This document shows, one piece after another, positions 53,165 to 60,826 of a stretch of 64,000 nt of DNA. Position 1 is the stretch's first letter. Each line of letters begins with the position of its first letter. This DNA comes from Bacillota bacterium. GTDB taxonomy: Bacteria; Bacillota; Clostridia; Oscillospirales; Ruminococcaceae. The position numbers were made by a program, and so were the translations under genes. The notes beneath the pieces are model-generated. The model did not search any database, was not told where the DNA came from, and saw only the letters and a program-made list of their open reading frames with translations. The DNA is taken from positions 62,001-126,000 of the forward strand of contig JAEWRN010000042.1 of the NCBI GenBank assembly GCA_023460035.1, given 5' to 3'.

Positions 53165-54530
53165 TTGTTTCCTCCTTTTCCTTCTGTTGTTCCTGTAATG
53201 CCGCAAGCTCCTGCTGCATGCTCTCGGCACGGCTTTCCACCGTATCGGCAAGCTCCAATGAGTGGCGGAGCTTTTTGATTTGCGTGGAGACGCCAGCGAT
53301 TTGGGCCTTCACCGCAAGCGCACCTTCCTCATTTTCGGCGCGCAGCATACGCTTGAGCTTGTTTCTCAAATCGGCCCGCTGCGCCGTCAACGCATCTACA
53401 TTCTCCTTTGTCTTCAGCCGGTAAGCGCTCAAATCCTCAAAGTTCTCAATGCTGTTCTCACCGAGAAATCGGGTCTGCTCGTCCAATCTGTCCAGTTTGC
53501 GGATATCCTCGCGCATAAAAAAGGACACCCTTGCGGATGTCGGAAACCGGACAATAATATGGAGCTCGTAGCAATAGTAATAGTAGAGCGCTTGGAGCCC
53601 TTTGGCTTTTATATGGGGTGGATGCTCATTGCGATAGTTCTGATAGGCGTTTTGTTCTTCTTCCGGGAATGGAGCCTCTTGGCGGATATTCTCCAGTATT
53701 CGATTTCGGAGTTCATCCATATCGTAGCCATCGCCCAAGCGGTCAAACCGATGGAAGCGTTCTGTGCCCTTCGGCTTGAGAGACGGTCGCTCTAAGGGGG
53801 AGCCGTCCTTGCGATAGAGCTTAATCTCATAGCCCATGTCCGCCAGAGCATCGAAAAACTCCCGCTCCGTTACCGATGCTTTGATAGCCTTATCGATATC
53901 TGCGCGGATCAGGCCGGCATGCGTCGGTTTGCCGTTTTTCTCGGCAGACCACTCGCCATAGTTTTTGCCTTTTCCGTCCGGATGTCGAATTGTTGACAGC
54001 CCATATTCCCGACAAAGGCGGTCAGAAGCTTCTCGCATCTGCTGATAATCATCCCTTGTGCGATGGAACTTGATGCCATCTACAAAGGACACGGTGTTGA
54101 TCACAAAGTGATTATGCAGGTGAGAAGCTTTGTCCACATGCGTGCAGACAAGCACCTGGTAACGATCCGCCCACAGTGTTTCCGCAAGGCGGATACCAAT
54201 CTCATGAGCCTGCTCCGGTGTCACCTCGCCTTGCCTAAAGGACTGGTATCCGTGGTAAGCAATCGTCCCGTCGCATTTGCGAAACTGCTCCTTTACGGAC
54301 ATCATATCCTTTCTCGCGGTTGCAGGGTTGCAGTTAAGCCCTGTCACAAGCTGCCTTTGATTGGTGGCACTCTCGCGCCCGGCATAAGCGATTACGTCCT
54401 CCAGCGAATCGGTGTTGAGTTTGTCAGGAACTTTGATCACTTCAGGGGTCGTCGTCTTATCCGGGTTTTCGGCATACATCAGTACCTTGCCGATGTAGCC
54501 CTTGACCCGCCAGATGGATGTCGTTGCCAT
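53106..54530 (-). CDS. Relaxase (MobA/VirD2, MOBP type)
   Basis: 474 residues. It nicks oriT and stays bound to the transferred strand. The three-His metal motif is in THVDKASHLHNHFVINTV (about residue 134); candidate nucleophile tyrosines are near the N-terminus (YIGKVLMY). The C-terminal part (from about 330) is a coiled coil (QRADLRNKLKRMLRAENEEG). The gene follows MobC with overlapping codons. Same family as the Tn1549 relaxase. Confidence 0.93.
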   Translation of the reverse strand: MATTSIWRVKGYIGKVLMYAENPDKTTTPEVIKVPDKLNTDSLEDVIAYAGRESATNQRQLVTGLNCNPATARKDMMSVKEQFRKCDGTIAYHGYQSFRQGEVTPEQAHEIGIRLAETLWADRYQVLVCTHVDKASHLHNHFVINTVSFVDGIKFHRTRDDYQQMREASDRLCREYGLSTIRHPDGKGKNYGEWSAEKNGKPTHAGLIRADIDKAIKASVTEREFFDALADMGYEIKLYRKDGSPLERPSLKPKGTERFHRFDRLGDGYDMDELRNRILENIRQEAPFPEEEQNAYQNYRNEHPPHIKAKGLQALYYYYCYELHIIVRFPTSARVSFFMREDIRKLDRLDEQTRFLGENSIENFEDLSAYRLKTKENVDALTAQRADLRNKLKRMLRAENEEGALAVKAQIAGVSTQIKKLRHSLELADTVESRAESMQQELAALQEQQKEKEETNELFGRRGRTGREDVPKRR

Positions 54531-54844
54531 TAGCCGTACATCCCCCTTATCAGCGTCCCGACTGATTCCTGCAGCCAGCGCATATTCTCCCAGTAGACGG
54601 CGGTATCCACAAAGCCCTTTGTGTTTGCGATCGTAGCAATCTGATTGAGATTGCCGCCGATCTTACGAAGGCTGTGAAGCACCTCTGTAAACTGGGCGGG
54701 CGGCTGTTCTTTTAGCGGCATTTTACGAATGAGCGCTCGCAGATATGCCTCCCGCGAGAGCCCGGATTTCTCCACATCCCGGTTCAGCAAAGCCGCCTCA
54801 CTTGCGTTTAAGCGCAGGTCAATCTTGATCTCGCGTCTTGCCAT
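54530..54844 (-). CDS. mobC: MobC-like relaxosome protein
   Basis: 104 residues. N-terminal ribbon-helix-helix (IKIDLRLNASEAALLNRDVEKSG is its span, residues 6-28) and the conserved SLRKIGGNLNQIATIAN at about residues 59-75. It helps the relaxase at oriT. It is the first gene after the probable oriT, and its stop overlaps the relaxase start. Confidence 0.9.
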   Translation of the reverse strand: MARREIKIDLRLNASEAALLNRDVEKSGLSREAYLRALIRKMPLKEQPPAQFTEVLHSLRKIGGNLNQIATIANTKGFVDTAVYWENMRWLQESVGTLIRGMYG

Positions 54845-54862
54845 TTAGCCTCCTTTCAGGCG

Positions 54863-54922
54863 AGCAAGGGTTTGGGGCTACCCCAACAAGCGGCCTTTTG
54901 ACGGCAAAAGGCGATGCTTGCT
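54863..54922. other. Probable origin of transfer (oriT)
   Basis: In the 117-bp gap upstream of mobC three inverted repeats are nested or adjacent: AGCAAG/CTTGCT (54863-54868 and 54917-54922), TTGGGG/CCCCAA (54872-54877 and 54881-54886) and CCTTTTG/CAAAAGG (54894-54900 and 54905-54911). Position next to mobC and relaxase fits oriT. The nick site cannot be read from sequence alone. Confidence 0.6.
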
Positions 54923-54961
54923 AAGAAAAAGTCGCAAACCTCTTGCGCCATTTCTCAAGAT

Positions 54962-55681
54962 TCAGGACCGCTCATCGGAAGTCCTCACTTTCGGCTCATA
55001 GGGTACAGCGGTGATCTCACCACCCACTCGATAGAACCGCTCTGGATTCTTAAATTGCTTGGTGTAGCGGTCGAGCTGCTCCGAAGAAAGGCTTCCGAAG
55101 GAACAGCCGGAGCAGTCACAGATGAAGAAGGGTCCGGCGATAATATCCTGCAGCTTTCCGTCCTCACCGTAGATGCCTCGATTGAGATCCATACCATTGA
55201 TCTTGCCTTCATCATTACAGACGATGCAGACCTGCTCTTCAAAAGGATAGTAGGTCTCAATGAGACCGCCAACTACCCGTTGCAAGCCTGCCAGGGACGG
55301 ATCAATATCGGCGGGCTTTGCGTATTTGCCGGGCTCCACCAGCACGACCTTGATGAGGCTTTTTTGCTGTGTCTCCTCCGGGTCAAAATAGATTTCCTTG
55401 AAGCCGAAGCTGTCACAGAAATAGAAGCCGGGCTTTACCTGATCTGTCCCATCCATAACCTCCACAACATCCGACACCGACATGGAATGCCCAACAAAGC
55501 CATCCGGCGGATCCAAGTTGAACTTTTCGAAAGCTTCCTCCAAATTACTGCAGGGAACCTCGCCATCGAACACGCAGTCATAGGATGCACAATCCATCCG
55601 ATCCTTTGCTTTTTCAAGCCCGATAAAGGCAAGCTGCCGGGTGTCCCTCTCGGGGTCGATCTGATACAGTCGCATTTTCAT
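54962..55681 (-). CDS. YodL plus DUF3846 domain protein
   Basis: 239 residues. Residues 1-95 fit the YodL domain (LYQIDPERDTRQLAF ... GFVGHSMSVSDVVEVMD); residues 115-220 fit DUF3846 (VEPGKYAKPADIDPSLAGLQ ... GPFFICDC). Common in this ICE class, probably cytoplasmic, function unknown. Its start overlaps the primase-like gene by 4 bp. Confidence 0.8.
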   Translation of the reverse strand: MKMRLYQIDPERDTRQLAFIGLEKAKDRMDCASYDCVFDGEVPCSNLEEAFEKFNLDPPDGFVGHSMSVSDVVEVMDGTDQVKPGFYFCDSFGFKEIYFDPEETQQKSLIKVVLVEPGKYAKPADIDPSLAGLQRVVGGLIETYYPFEEQVCIVCNDEGKINGMDLNRGIYGEDGKLQDIIAGPFFICDCSGCSFGSLSSEQLDRYTKQFKNPERFYRVGGEITAVPYEPKVRTSDERS

Positions 55682-56622
55682 CGTACCAATTCCTCCTTTT
55701 TCTTTATCGCTCCCACGCGGAGCATCAGCTCCTCATTCACATCCTTGCCTCGTGCAGGGGGCTCATCAAGTACCTTGTAATGATCAGAAAGACCGTTCAT
55801 GATCCCTTGCGCTGCACCGCGGCCCACCTCGTCATTATCCAGATGCAGGTGAAGGGTGTTAATCGACGGATGCTCCTCTAAAAACCTGCTCAGCGCAACT
55901 GGCACCACATCCTTTCGTTTTGTCCTAAATACACCTGCAAGTGAAAGCAGGGCCGGCTCCTTCCAGTCTCGTCCCTCAAAAAGCTCCAGTGTGGCAAAGC
56001 TCAGTAGATCAATGGCAGACTCAAAGAGATGCACCTCGTTGGCATCCGGATTCTCCGCAATGGAAAACGAAAAGTGCTTGTCGCTGCCCGTGACCTCACT
56101 CTTATAGGCGGACCTTGTGCCACGCATGGCAGCATAGCGGGCGATGCCCTCTGCGTCATAGCCGACGAAAACTGCGTTATGATAGCCTGCCGTTTCAAAA
56201 ATAAGACTGTGCCCAATGCAGTAATCTATAACGACAGGATGAATACCGCGCCCTTTCAGATAATCCCTTGCAATCGATGGCGTGGTTGTAAGCTCTGGCA
56301 TAAGGAGCCGTTTTGGGTTTTGTTCTTTTGGGACATAGGAAAAGGGCGGCATTTTCATTGCCGCCCCGCCTGTAATTGCTTCCACCGCCTGAGGAAACGT
56401 GTATTCCTTTACCTTGATCAGATAATCCAGTGCAGATGCGCCCCCGATGCCTCTTGAAAACCAGTGCCATTTGCCGTTGCTGATCTTCAAAGAATCGTGC
56501 TCTCTGGTGCAGTAGTTGTTGCCGGCAAGTTTAACAAGATTGCCGGGCTCGTTGTTTTGAAGCCAAGAGAGCAGATCTGTGTGCCGTGCCTGCTCGATTG
56601 CTTCCGCTGATACATAGGGCAT
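55678..56622 (-). CDS. DUF3991/TOPRIM primase-like protein
   Basis: 314 residues from ATG 56622. The N-terminal part resembles a CHC2-like region (LLSWLQNNEPGNLVKLAGNNYCTREHDSLKI is its span, residues 16-46), and the TOPRIM domain has VHLFESAIDLLSFATL with Glu and HLHLDNDEVGRGAAQ with Asp-x-Asp. Such proteins may prime second-strand synthesis after transfer. The start overlaps the stop of the DUF3848 gene (TAATG). Confidence 0.85.
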   Translation of the reverse strand: MPYVSAEAIEQARHTDLLSWLQNNEPGNLVKLAGNNYCTREHDSLKISNGKWHWFSRGIGGASALDYLIKVKEYTFPQAVEAITGGAAMKMPPFSYVPKEQNPKRLLMPELTTTPSIARDYLKGRGIHPVVIDYCIGHSLIFETAGYHNAVFVGYDAEGIARYAAMRGTRSAYKSEVTGSDKHFSFSIAENPDANEVHLFESAIDLLSFATLELFEGRDWKEPALLSLAGVFRTKRKDVVPVALSRFLEEHPSINTLHLHLDNDEVGRGAAQGIMNGLSDHYKVLDEPPARGKDVNEELMLRVGAIKKKEELVR

Positions 56623-56951
56623 TAGCGAGCCCCCTTTTGATTTTCCAATCGAATCACGTGATTTGCGCGGCTTTCGATGCATTGTCGGATGTCCTCCATG
56701 TGATCAGTCTCTGTTCTCTCAAACTCGGTAAAAATATCCGAAAGTGGGCAAGGTGATTTCAAAAGTGCGTAACACTCCTCATCCGATAAGTCAGAATACT
56801 CCAGTGCCAGAATGAGGTCCTCTCGGCTGGTATATTCAAAGGCATGGTTTAAAATCTCTTCTGGCGGTTGCACAATCAGCCAATCACGCCACTTTTCTTG
56901 CTCTGCAAACAATCGCTGATAGAGTGTGGTGTTCAGTTCTTCATTGGTCAT
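56622..56951 (-). CDS. DUF3848-like element protein
   Basis: 109 residues, acidic and helical (LNTTLYQRLFAEQEKWRDWL ... EYTSREDLILALEY). It fits the small DUF3848 proteins of Firmicutes ICEs. Upstream of and overlapping the primase-like gene. Function unknown. Confidence 0.75.
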   Translation of the reverse strand: MTNEELNTTLYQRLFAEQEKWRDWLIVQPPEEILNHAFEYTSREDLILALEYSDLSDEECYALLKSPCPLSDIFTEFERTETDHMEDIRQCIESRANHVIRLENQKGAR

Positions 56952-56978
56952 TTATGGCCTCCCTTCAAATTTGGATGC

Positions 56979-57008
56979 AAAAAAGCCGGAAGATTTTATT
57001 CTTCCGGC
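56979..57008 (-). terminator. Terminator after the 52-residue gene
   Basis: GCCGGAAGA/TCTTCCGGC stem (56985-56993 and 57000-57008) followed on the minus strand by TTTTTT. Confidence 0.8.
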
Positions 57009-57024
57009 CTCTACAGCGCTCTGT

Positions 57025-57183
57025 TTATTTCATGATCATCATCAACAGCCCGTCGATGTCCTCCGTTGGCTTTCCGGCCTGCAAGCATTTATTCCGAAAA
57101 CGCAGCAGTGCCGTGCGAAGCAGACGAGCTTCCTCAGCCGTCAGCCGGAGAACCCGTTTGTCCTTCTTTTTGCGAAATAACAT
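57025..57183 (-). CDS. Small element protein, 52 residues
   Basis: Begins MLFRKKKDKRVLRLTAEEAR and ends GLLMMIMK. It shares the plan of the 63-residue protein at 52176-52367. It has an ATG and a GGAGGCGA-type ribosome site (CAAAGGAGGCGAGCAAA ahead) and is followed by a strong terminator, so it is a real gene in spite of its size. Function unknown. Confidence 0.7.
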   Translation of the reverse strand: MLFRKKKDKRVLRLTAEEARLLRTALLRFRNKCLQAGKPTEDIDGLLMMIMK

Positions 57184-57244
57184 TTTGCTCGCCTCCTTTG
57201 CTCTGATTATACGAAGAACATTTCACGGCCGTCAAATGTGCGAA

Positions 57245-58252
57245 TTATCTTTCAAGCTCACGTGGCTTTTGTTTCACCTCCATAACCGAGCTGGCTGCCT
57301 TTTGATACTCCAAATCCGTGAGAAGGCCGGCCTTCCAGTCCATAAAGCAGGCTGCCGCCTGTGCATCCTTGATAGCCTTGACCAGCGTTTCCGGCTTTTC
57401 ACGGATCGCCTGGATCCAGGACTGCACATATGCCTTGTGGTTTTCAATATGAGAAGGCGTCGCTTGAGTGGTAAGCTCAGCGCCCATAAAGCAGGAACAC
57501 ATTTCTGCCACCAGCTCTTCATAAGCGTATTGATCGGTACCGAAAAAGGCTGTCTGCGGGCGATTCAGCCGGGTCGGGTGGCCGGTAGAATGGGAAAGCT
57601 CATGGAGCGCCGTTGCATTAAAGGCATATTCGTTCTCGAAAGAACCGGGTGTCGGCAAATGGATCTTGTCTTGCATTGGTGAGTAATAGGCCCGGTCGCC
57701 ACCGTCTGTCAGAATCTCGACGCCCATGCCCTCGCACAGCTTACCGATCAGCTCATCCGCAGAGATATCCGGATTTTCCGTGAACGGAATTTCCGGCATA
57801 CCCTCCACGTCGTGTGCATTGAAAACTGCCGTGTAGCGGGTGGAAAGCGAGAACTCCTTCTGATCTCTTCCGTCAGCCAGTTCATGCTTGTATTGCTCCC
57901 AGGTCAGTGCCTTCTTTGCCTTTGTGTCGTAGGGATACCAATATTCCACATAGGTCGCCTTAGAGCCCTTTTTGAGATGCCACTTTTCCTTGGGATGATA
58001 TTTGCTGTCGTTGTCCATGATCTGGAGCATGGTTACCCAGCGCGGGTCGCTATAGCCCTTGAGCATAGAGATCAGCGACAGGTAAAAGGCATTGATGCCG
58101 CGATAGCAGCCCTTGGTAATGCCGTTATGGGGAGCACCTCCACCTTGACCGGTCCACTCCTTGCGCCAGGAAAGGCCCTTTTCCTCCAGCACATGAGTAA
58201 ATGCTTCGGCAAGCTCTGTGCGGTATTCTTCTTTATTCTTCGGTCTCGGCAT
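57245..58252 (-). CDS. ardC: ArdC-like antirestriction protein
   Basis: 335 residues from ATG 58252 (GGAGGTGA 7 nt ahead). The N-terminal ssDNA-binding domain (GLSWRKEWTGQGGGAPHNGI, RGINAFYLSLI) is followed by a zincin-like domain with ALHELSHSTGH (His-Glu-x-x-His) and the downstream Glu in EELVAEMCS. ArdC proteins coat the incoming strand and protect conjugating DNA from host restriction. Interesting next to a BREX island on the same element. Confidence 0.88.
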   Translation of the reverse strand: MPRPKNKEEYRTELAEAFTHVLEEKGLSWRKEWTGQGGGAPHNGITKGCYRGINAFYLSLISMLKGYSDPRWVTMLQIMDNDSKYHPKEKWHLKKGSKATYVEYWYPYDTKAKKALTWEQYKHELADGRDQKEFSLSTRYTAVFNAHDVEGMPEIPFTENPDISADELIGKLCEGMGVEILTDGGDRAYYSPMQDKIHLPTPGSFENEYAFNATALHELSHSTGHPTRLNRPQTAFFGTDQYAYEELVAEMCSCFMGAELTTQATPSHIENHKAYVQSWIQAIREKPETLVKAIKDAQAAACFMDWKAGLLTDLEYQKAASSVMEVKQKPRELER

Positions 58253-58322
58253 CTGCAATCACCTCCCATTCCTCCGGTGTCAGCGTATCCTCATCGATAA
58301 AGATGATCTCTGTTTTCATCAT
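58233..58322 (-). CDS. Possible 29-residue peptide
   Basis: An acidic peptide (starts MMKTEIIFIDEDTL, ends ADAETEE) has its own AAGGAG site 7 nt ahead, overlaps the 3' end of the 124-residue gene and contains the ribosome site of ardC. This is the geometry of translational coupling. It may be a real small gene or a leader peptide. Confidence 0.45.
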   Translation of the reverse strand: MMKTEIIFIDEDTLTPEEWEVIADAETEE

Positions 58323-58665
58323 GCATCGCTCCTTCCTGCAATGAATCCAAATGAATGGTCACGTCGATCTGCATAACCGGTACCGTCTGCGAGCGCAGCA
58401 ACCCGTTTCGGCTGTTGGATACCTTGGTGACCATCTCATTGAGTCTGCCGACTGTGGCATTGATCTCAGCCTGATTATCGGCAAAGTAATAGCCCATGTC
58501 TCCGCTGCAAATGGGGTAGCCATCTAATCGCAATGCACTGATTTTGCGGCGAAGATTACGCCCGTCAATTGCAAAACGCCGTTCCAGCTCGCGACTGTAA
58601 ACGGCGTTTCCCATTCCGGTGTGATATTGCCTGAGATAGTGGCAGATAGCGGTTCGTTTATCCAT
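58291..58665 (-). CDS. Hypothetical winged-HTH-like protein
   Basis: 124 residues. The N-terminal 65 residues look like a winged HTH (VYSRELERRFAIDGRNLRRKISALRLDGYPI is its span, residues 22-52), the rest is helical. Typical small protein of the ICE region upstream of ardC; possibly a regulator. Confidence 0.7.
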   Translation of the reverse strand: MDKRTAICHYLRQYHTGMGNAVYSRELERRFAIDGRNLRRKISALRLDGYPICSGDMGYYFADNQAEINATVGRLNEMVTKVSNSRNGLLRSQTVPVMQIDVTIHLDSLQEGAMHDENRDHLYR

Positions 58666-58676
58666 AGGATCCCTCC

Positions 58677-59222
58677 TTAACGTTCCTGCGTTTTTTGCGG
58701 CTGTCGCGCCGAAAGCTCCCAGCCGTACACCTTGGCAATTTCATCACCGAGGCGATTGGTAAGCCGGTTGATGTCGGCGCGTGTGGCCGCCCCATGATAG
58801 ATTTTTTCCTTCAGCCGGTCGATCTGTTCCTCAGAAACACCATCCTTATACGTGCGGTAAAGATAGTGGTTGGTGCCATCGTGATGCACGGCGTCACAGC
58901 GCAGGTCGCCAAGCTTATCCACATACCAGGTGCTGTAATCGGTATCGGAATACAGGCAGTCACGGATGTTTCCTGAATCAATCTCCTTGTAGCCGGGAAA
59001 TCGGCCATTCCATCGACCCAAATCTGCAATCACCAGAATGGGGCGTGCAAGCTGAATGTTGAGATTGATACGCTCATCGTCCAGATAATCCCCGTTAATC
59101 TCTACCATCAGTTCCATTCGTTCAGCATCAGACAGCTCCGGGTACTCAGATTCCAGATCATCCTTCCAATCGTCATAATCAAGCGCGTAATTGCTCCAAA
59201 TGAGATGCTCGTCGCCACTCAT
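58677..59222 (-). CDS. Hypothetical element protein, 181 residues
   Basis: Acidic and without recognised domain; conserved-looking segments are RPILVIADLGRWNGRFPGYK and a following C-terminal helix pair. The start overlaps the stop of the upstream 288-residue gene (ATGA). Probably part of the early-transfer gene set of the ICE. Function unknown. Confidence 0.7.
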   Translation of the reverse strand: MSGDEHLIWSNYALDYDDWKDDLESEYPELSDAERMELMVEINGDYLDDERINLNIQLARPILVIADLGRWNGRFPGYKEIDSGNIRDCLYSDTDYSTWYVDKLGDLRCDAVHHDGTNHYLYRTYKDGVSEEQIDRLKEKIYHGAATRADINRLTNRLGDEIAKVYGWELSARQPQKTQER

Positions 59223-60085
59223 CGTGCATTACCTCGATCCGGCGCTTTCTTATTTGGCACCATCAGACCTTCCAGCGGCTCAACCGTATTGCCGCATTGT
59301 TCCATGCGTTCGGCAAACTCGCAGATGTGATAAAGGTTTCTGCCGACCTCCAAATGATAGTTATCAATATAGCGGCAGGGCTCATCGAATCGGGCACCGT
59401 CTGTGCACTGAACACGGATTATCCCACCATCCTGCAATCTGAACTTCTCGTTGTAGTTCGGGTCGATGAAGCGGATGCCTCGCTCAGCCTGTTTCAAATG
59501 ATCGTCAAGCCAGTCCCTGCGATAGCAGTAGCAGTACAGGTTGTATTCACCCTTGTGCGGGTTGAGGCGCATCAAATACGAGTATGCGTCCGTATCCACG
59601 CGCACGCCAAATTCCCGCCCATCACCGTAGTCACTTGCAGGTGTGGAATAGCAGTATTTCGAGAGTGCCGTGCGGTTGGAAAGCAGTCCTCCGTTTTCAC
59701 GCAGGGCATTGATCACGCCGTCAAACTCGTCTTTAAACTCCTGGGTTTTGAGATCTTTTCTGAAATCATTCCAAGAGGAAAAGAATCCCTCGCCGTTTGT
59801 ATCCATATCAGCGCGCAGATGGCCGATACAGCCGGTTTGCATGCTGATCTGCTGGCTTTGGGAATAAGTGTACATACGCTCGGCTTTGGTAGCCGGACGA
59901 ATTTCAAGATCCATAGCTCCTCCTTTGTTTTCGTGTGGGATGTCGTCTGCTGTATCATAATCGTCACTCAGACGATAGCCCTGTTTTCGTAACTCCTCAT
60001 AGCTGTCAAACCCGTTTTGAACAGCCATGATCTCTCTGTATTCCTCAATCGGCATGGTGCCGATATTCGTCTTTACATAGCGCAT
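59219..60085 (-). CDS. Hypothetical element protein, 288 residues
   Basis: Two segments: residues 1-57 (MRYVKTNIGTMPIEEYREIM ...) and residues 58-288 (from MDLEIRPATKAERMYTYSQS). A GGAGG lies 4 nt before the ATG of residue 58 (position 59914), so the second part may also be made separately; the first may once have been a separate gene. AGGAGG precedes the first ATG. No catalytic motif recognised. Confidence 0.7.
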   Translation of the reverse strand: MRYVKTNIGTMPIEEYREIMAVQNGFDSYEELRKQGYRLSDDYDTADDIPHENKGGAMDLEIRPATKAERMYTYSQSQQISMQTGCIGHLRADMDTNGEGFFSSWNDFRKDLKTQEFKDEFDGVINALRENGGLLSNRTALSKYCYSTPASDYGDGREFGVRVDTDAYSYLMRLNPHKGEYNLYCYCYRRDWLDDHLKQAERGIRFIDPNYNEKFRLQDGGIIRVQCTDGARFDEPCRYIDNYHLEVGRNLYHICEFAERMEQCGNTVEPLEGLMVPNKKAPDRGNAR

Positions 60086-60096
60086 TGCGCCCTCCT

Positions 60097-60130
60097 GAAA
60101 AGTCCGGCGGCACCTTACAATGCCGCCGGA
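60097..60130 (-). terminator. Terminator after the secreted acidic protein gene
   Basis: TCCGGCGGCA (60103-60112) pairs perfectly with TGCCGCCGGA (60121-60130) and is followed on the minus strand by CTTTTC. Confidence 0.7.
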
Positions 60131-60157
60131 TGCTATTTACAGCATTATGTTTTCAGC

Positions 60158-60769
60158 TCAGCGAAAGATGGTGATAACGCCGTTTTCATATACGCAGTTT
60201 GCCGCTGTGCTACCAACTGCAGTGTGAAACGCCGCATTCATATCTGCCCAAAGCGCGGCGTAGTTTGCGTCTTGATTGTTTTCGCCGTTGTAGTCGGCTA
60301 TGGTCAAGCTTGCCACAATCTCGGCGCAAGCGCTGCTGCGCACAATACCGAGATTGCCCATCATGCTATCCGCCTGATTGGTAGCAAGCAGTATTGCCAA
60401 ATCTTCGGTAATGCAATTTTCGGCTTGCGCCTCAGGATCCGCATCGGAAGTAAGAACGCTTTCGTCTGTTATTTCAGAAGATACCACATCTTCATCGGTG
60501 CTTTCAGAGCCGTGCACATCTGAGGGAACAGAACTGTCTTCCATCGGTTCTTCTGTCATATCTTCGGGCGCGCTTTCGGGAGTGTTGCTGTCTGCAACTT
60601 CTTCGGGCGCAGAAGATGCCTCGGAGTTCGGTTCGGCAGGCGCGGAACTGCTTTCTGCTACAGAGGAAGATGGCGTGCTGCCATCTGTGGCAGATGCATC
60701 GGGGAGTGCTGTGCCCGTAAGAAGCATACCTGCGGCGAGGGCACAAGAAATAAGTTTCAGTTTCATCAT
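60158..60769 (-). CDS. Secreted Ser/Glu-rich protein
   Basis: 203 residues. N-terminal signal peptide (KLKLISCALAAGMLLTGTAL, cleavage probably after ADA/ASA-like residues near 27), a disordered Ser/Glu/Pro/Ala stretch (about 30-115) and a C-terminal domain with three Cys (residues 120, 151 and 191) that could form a disulfide. No sorting signal or membrane anchor. It lies between terminators, directly downstream of the giant surface protein gene. Role unknown. Confidence 0.75.
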   Translation of the reverse strand: MMKLKLISCALAAGMLLTGTALPDASATDGSTPSSSVAESSSAPAEPNSEASSAPEEVADSNTPESAPEDMTEEPMEDSSVPSDVHGSESTDEDVVSSEITDESVLTSDADPEAQAENCITEDLAILLATNQADSMMGNLGIVRSSACAEIVASLTIADYNGENNQDANYAALWADMNAAFHTAVGSTAANCVYENGVITIFR

Positions 60770-60782
60770 GGTTTTTTCCTTT

Positions 60783-60818
60783 CAAAAACAGGCAGGGCTT
60801 ATTGTTGCAAGCCCTGCC
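60783..60818 (-). terminator. Terminator after the surface protein gene
   Basis: GGCAGGGCTT (60791-60800) pairs with AAGCCCTGCC (60809-60818), then a TTTTT run on the minus strand. Confidence 0.8.
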
Positions 60819-60826
60819 TTTGGTGG

